In this document: piece after piece, positions 61,401 through 64,000 of the stretch
How positions within the stretch are numbered: position 1 is the stretch's first letter
How the letters are laid out: each line of letters opens with the position of its first letter
NCBI RefSeq assembly: GCF_041296385.1
Contig: NC_091022.1
Span: 20,355,967-20,419,966, forward strand
Source of the DNA: Aphelocoma coerulescens
Lineage: Eukaryota > Chordata > Aves > Passeriformes > Corvidae
Reading direction: 5' to 3'
Length of the DNA: 64,000 nt
The notes under the pieces: generated by a model
Told to the model about the DNA's origin: nothing
Databases searched by the model: none
The model's input: only the letters and a program-made list of their open reading frames with translations
Made by a program: the position numbers and the translations under genes

Positions 61401-63564
61401 TGCCTAAATTAACATTTTATTTCAGAATCTCAAAACAAATTTACCAGCTGTCTCGACTTTATCAAATTAAATAATCTGGAGGCAAACACTAGGCAATTTT
61501 TTTGCTCTGAAAATATATCCAGTGTCATGTGTCCCTGCCTTGAAAGAGATTTTTTTCCAGGTGCATAACATGCATAATTTTTGTTATCTGCGCTGAAAAT
61601 ACACCCGTGGATAAGATGTGTGTAACATTTTCTGCTCCTGCGGTTCTCTCATCAGTTGCAGACACAGCAGAGGGGGACCAAAAGAGGTGATGTTTCTATC
61701 CTATAGAAAAATATGCATCTAGAGAAGACAGGACTTTGTTGTTTGCCTTAGCATAAAACCCAGCTGAAAGGATTGAAAGGTTTGTCAAGGAGCAGTAGTT
61801 GTTCAAAATTAAGAAAAAACCCCAAACATTTTCCTTTTTGGAACTGAGTACCTTAGTTCAGCATAAGTTTTGCACACCAGACTATACTTCACTAGCTAGA
61901 ACCATAAGCAGAGCACTATATAATGTTAAAATGTATTATTAACAATAGTTAGATTGCTTACATATATCTTAATAACCTTGAAAAAAATCTTTACTTCTAA
62001 AACAACTTAATTGATTTTTCACTTTTCTGGAGATGAATGTTTCTCCAGTCTCAATACATCTCCTATTACAATTCACTTCATATACATCATATATTTTTGT
62101 TGCTCTCCTTTAGTTCAAAATACATTAATTACTACCAACACATTAACAGGGTTGCTTGCAAAAAGCTCATTTTGCTGTCATTATCACACATTACAATTAT
62201 GTGGATCTGGAAAGATTGCAGAATACCAAATCACTTCCAGTTGTACAAAGTGTAATCTTGCAAAACTGCAGCAATGGCCTTTGAGAAAGGCTCATGTTTT
62301 CCTCAATAGAAAAGACCATCAGATGTGAAACAGTGAATCTTGCTATGAAGCTTAGCTGGACTTGCAGGCACAGCTAGGAATGCAGACATCTGGAAATCTG
62401 AGGATGCTTTAGATGAGTCTGACACTCCCTGGCTCATGCAATGCCAGACTGTAATTATACTTGACCATAATGCTCTTAAACCTGTTTACCTTTCAGAGCA
62501 TCAGTGAGGATGTACAGCATGGACAGTATCTGACAATTACCCTTCCACACGTTGATAGGAAATTGCCATTCAGGATTCTCTGTTTGTTGGCTTCTCTGCC
62601 ACTTATTTTTTAGTGGATCTTGGGAAAACGGATAAACTGAACACGACTGATTTCAGTTTACACATTCCTGTCTTTTTCTCAACCATTAAAGCTTACAAGA
62701 CATTCTCTAATCCTGGATAGGAAAATGCTGTAGAAGTAGAAGGTAGAATACTATGTTTAGCTCAGGTGGGATTTGTGAGCTTGTGCACTTATAGTCCTAA
62801 TGTCAGCAGTTCATTTCTTCCCTGTGAAGACGATGTTCTAAGGACTTTTGATATGCAGGTGTTTGACATGCAATATACATTTCTGCTTTGGTCAAAGAAG
62901 AATGTTTCTTCAGTTCCCTCGTTTAGCCTTTACTTTTAAAAGCTTAGGTTAATACAGTATCTCAGTATCCTTCTAAAGAAAATAAATTATCTGTCTCCAG
63001 GGTAGCCTAATGATCATCTAAAAACCTCAATTCACTTTTCTTTTTGTTTAACTTTCCCTTGTCAAAGAAACTTGTATCCAGTGAGTTTTCTATTCAGACA
63101 TACAATATACATTGCAATGTCAGTAAATCCAGAAGAATAATAAAATGTCTAAGTATTTTTGCTCTACTCTTATTTGAGGATTAGTTTATGTTCTTTCTAA
63201 TGAGGCAGAAGCTACTAGAAGTCACTGCAAGCACTGGTTTCCAGGGTTTTTTGATTTTCAAGGAAGCAGAGATAGCATGTCCCTTTGTTTCTATTCTTAG
63301 AAATTCCTGTTCCACGACATGGATTCCCAACAACCTTTCCTGACTCTATTGCAGTTAGAATATCTCTCCCAAGGATATCACATCTGCCATTGTATTCTCT
63401 AAACCACAGCATTCCCTAGTCCAAGTCTGTCTGCCCCATACAAAAACCTTCACAAAGGAAGAGTCTGTAGTCTTTTCTCTCCAATCTTACAGCAAAACAT
63501 CTTCATTTACTTCTTTATAACACAATTTTACACAATTACCTTGAGTTTGGCTGTTTCCTTATTT
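58496..63564. other. Unique AT-rich non-coding sequence
   Basis: No gene or repeat family recognised. A short perfect hairpin, TTTAACTG and CAGTTAAA around a 7-nt loop, lies at about 60307-60329. A slightly GC-richer patch lies at 61255-61400. Confidence 0.6.
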
Positions 63565-63606
63565 TGGTTGTGGGTTTTGTGGGGGTTTTGCTGGTTTTGG
63601 TTTGGT
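63565..63606 (+). other. G/T-rich tract
   Basis: A purely G/T-dominated stretch with runs of 2, 3, 5, 2, 2 and 2 G separated by T-rich spacers. A two-tier quadruplex is possible, but four runs of three are not present. Confidence 0.6.
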
Positions 63607-63984
63607 ATTCTTAGCAGGAAATTAACCCATTAAAAATCTACATCTCATAAACTAAGATTGGCCTATTCTGCTGTGCTTTATTTCCAAGAATTTCTACCAT
63701 GGTATACAACCAGGATACATTTGTTTTACTACAAACAGGTAAGTCCAAGTATGGTAGCTGAGATGCCACAGAAAATGATGATCTTAAAATACCAGCAAAG
63801 TGAATTTATGCTGTGATATTTAGTTATGTTGTACTAATATAGGCTATGGCAGTAGTTCTCCTTATGACTTTAATCTTCAGAATGAGACACCAGAGTTAAA
63901 GCTGAAAATTGCTGATAGTGGGGGCCCAAGAAACACCATCAATTTTGAGCACATGGAGTAGGGTTAACAGCCTTCCTCCTTTTC
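63607..63984. other. Unique AT-rich non-coding sequence
   Basis: Nothing recognised. Confidence 0.6.
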
Positions 63985-64000
63985 TTTTTTTTTTTTTTTT
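63985..64000 (+). repeat. T run at the window edge
   Basis: At least 16 T, continuing to the last base, so the true length and what follows are not visible. Confidence 0.95.

Noticed and set aside
1..64000. CRISPR arrays, tRNA genes, operons or bacterial mobile elements
   Set aside because: None seen. There are no regularly spaced repeats with unique spacers, no tRNA-like internal promoter words, and no dense coding on either strand.

Overview
This window looks like a gene-free, AT-rich stretch of a bird nuclear genome. The bird assignment rests on chicken-repeat-1 (CR1) LINE fragments. Two are fairly well preserved (45354-45545 and 57498-58020), and both begin on the + strand with the reverse complement of the CR1 3' end, followed by the familiar TTGGAAGG-type block. 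An older, degenerate CR1 lies at about 48855-49815, and there is one doubtful scrap at 30895-31030. Interspersed repeats are otherwise sparse, as is usual in birds. The species cannot be fixed from this, and other sauropsids carry CR1 too.

I find no protein-coding gene. The longest open frames are about 130-150 codons. They have no recognisable domains, no exon structure and no family resemblance, and they occur at the density expected by chance in AT-rich DNA. No tRNA, rRNA, snRNA, known microRNA, CRISPR array or operon-like arrangement was recognised. The window is best read as intergenic or deep intronic sequence.

Layout. 1-16.8 kb: unique AT-rich DNA with a G-quadruplex motif in the loop of a perfect inverted repeat (4039-4090), an A-rich purine tract (7846-7897) and a GC/CpG-rich patch ending near a consensus splice donor (about 10985-11632). 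16.9-33.5 kb: a GAAG microsatellite, then unique sequence with a homeodomain-type palindrome (24049-24067) and a perfect DR1 nuclear-receptor motif (26958-26970). 33.5-35.5 kb: an 86-bp sequence present twice in the same orientation, 1,773 bp apart, with three differences. 35.7-45.3 kb: an exon-like GC patch, a TA microsatellite and a pair of PBX/HOX-type octamers. 45.3-50.5 kb: the repeat-dense part, with CR1 fragments of two ages, AAAC/AAAAC, a perfect 60-bp TTGGT array and TG/CA-rich tracts able to pair with each other. 50.5-64 kb: unique sequence, a 12-base C run, the longest CR1 fragment with a trace of its reverse-transcriptase ORF end, a T-run/A-run hairpin and a closing T run.

No genes work together here. 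Any function would be regulatory or structural. The best leads are the duplicated 86-mer, the G4-in-hairpin and the CpG-rich patch with a splice donor. I saw no convincing previously undescribed multi-gene system.
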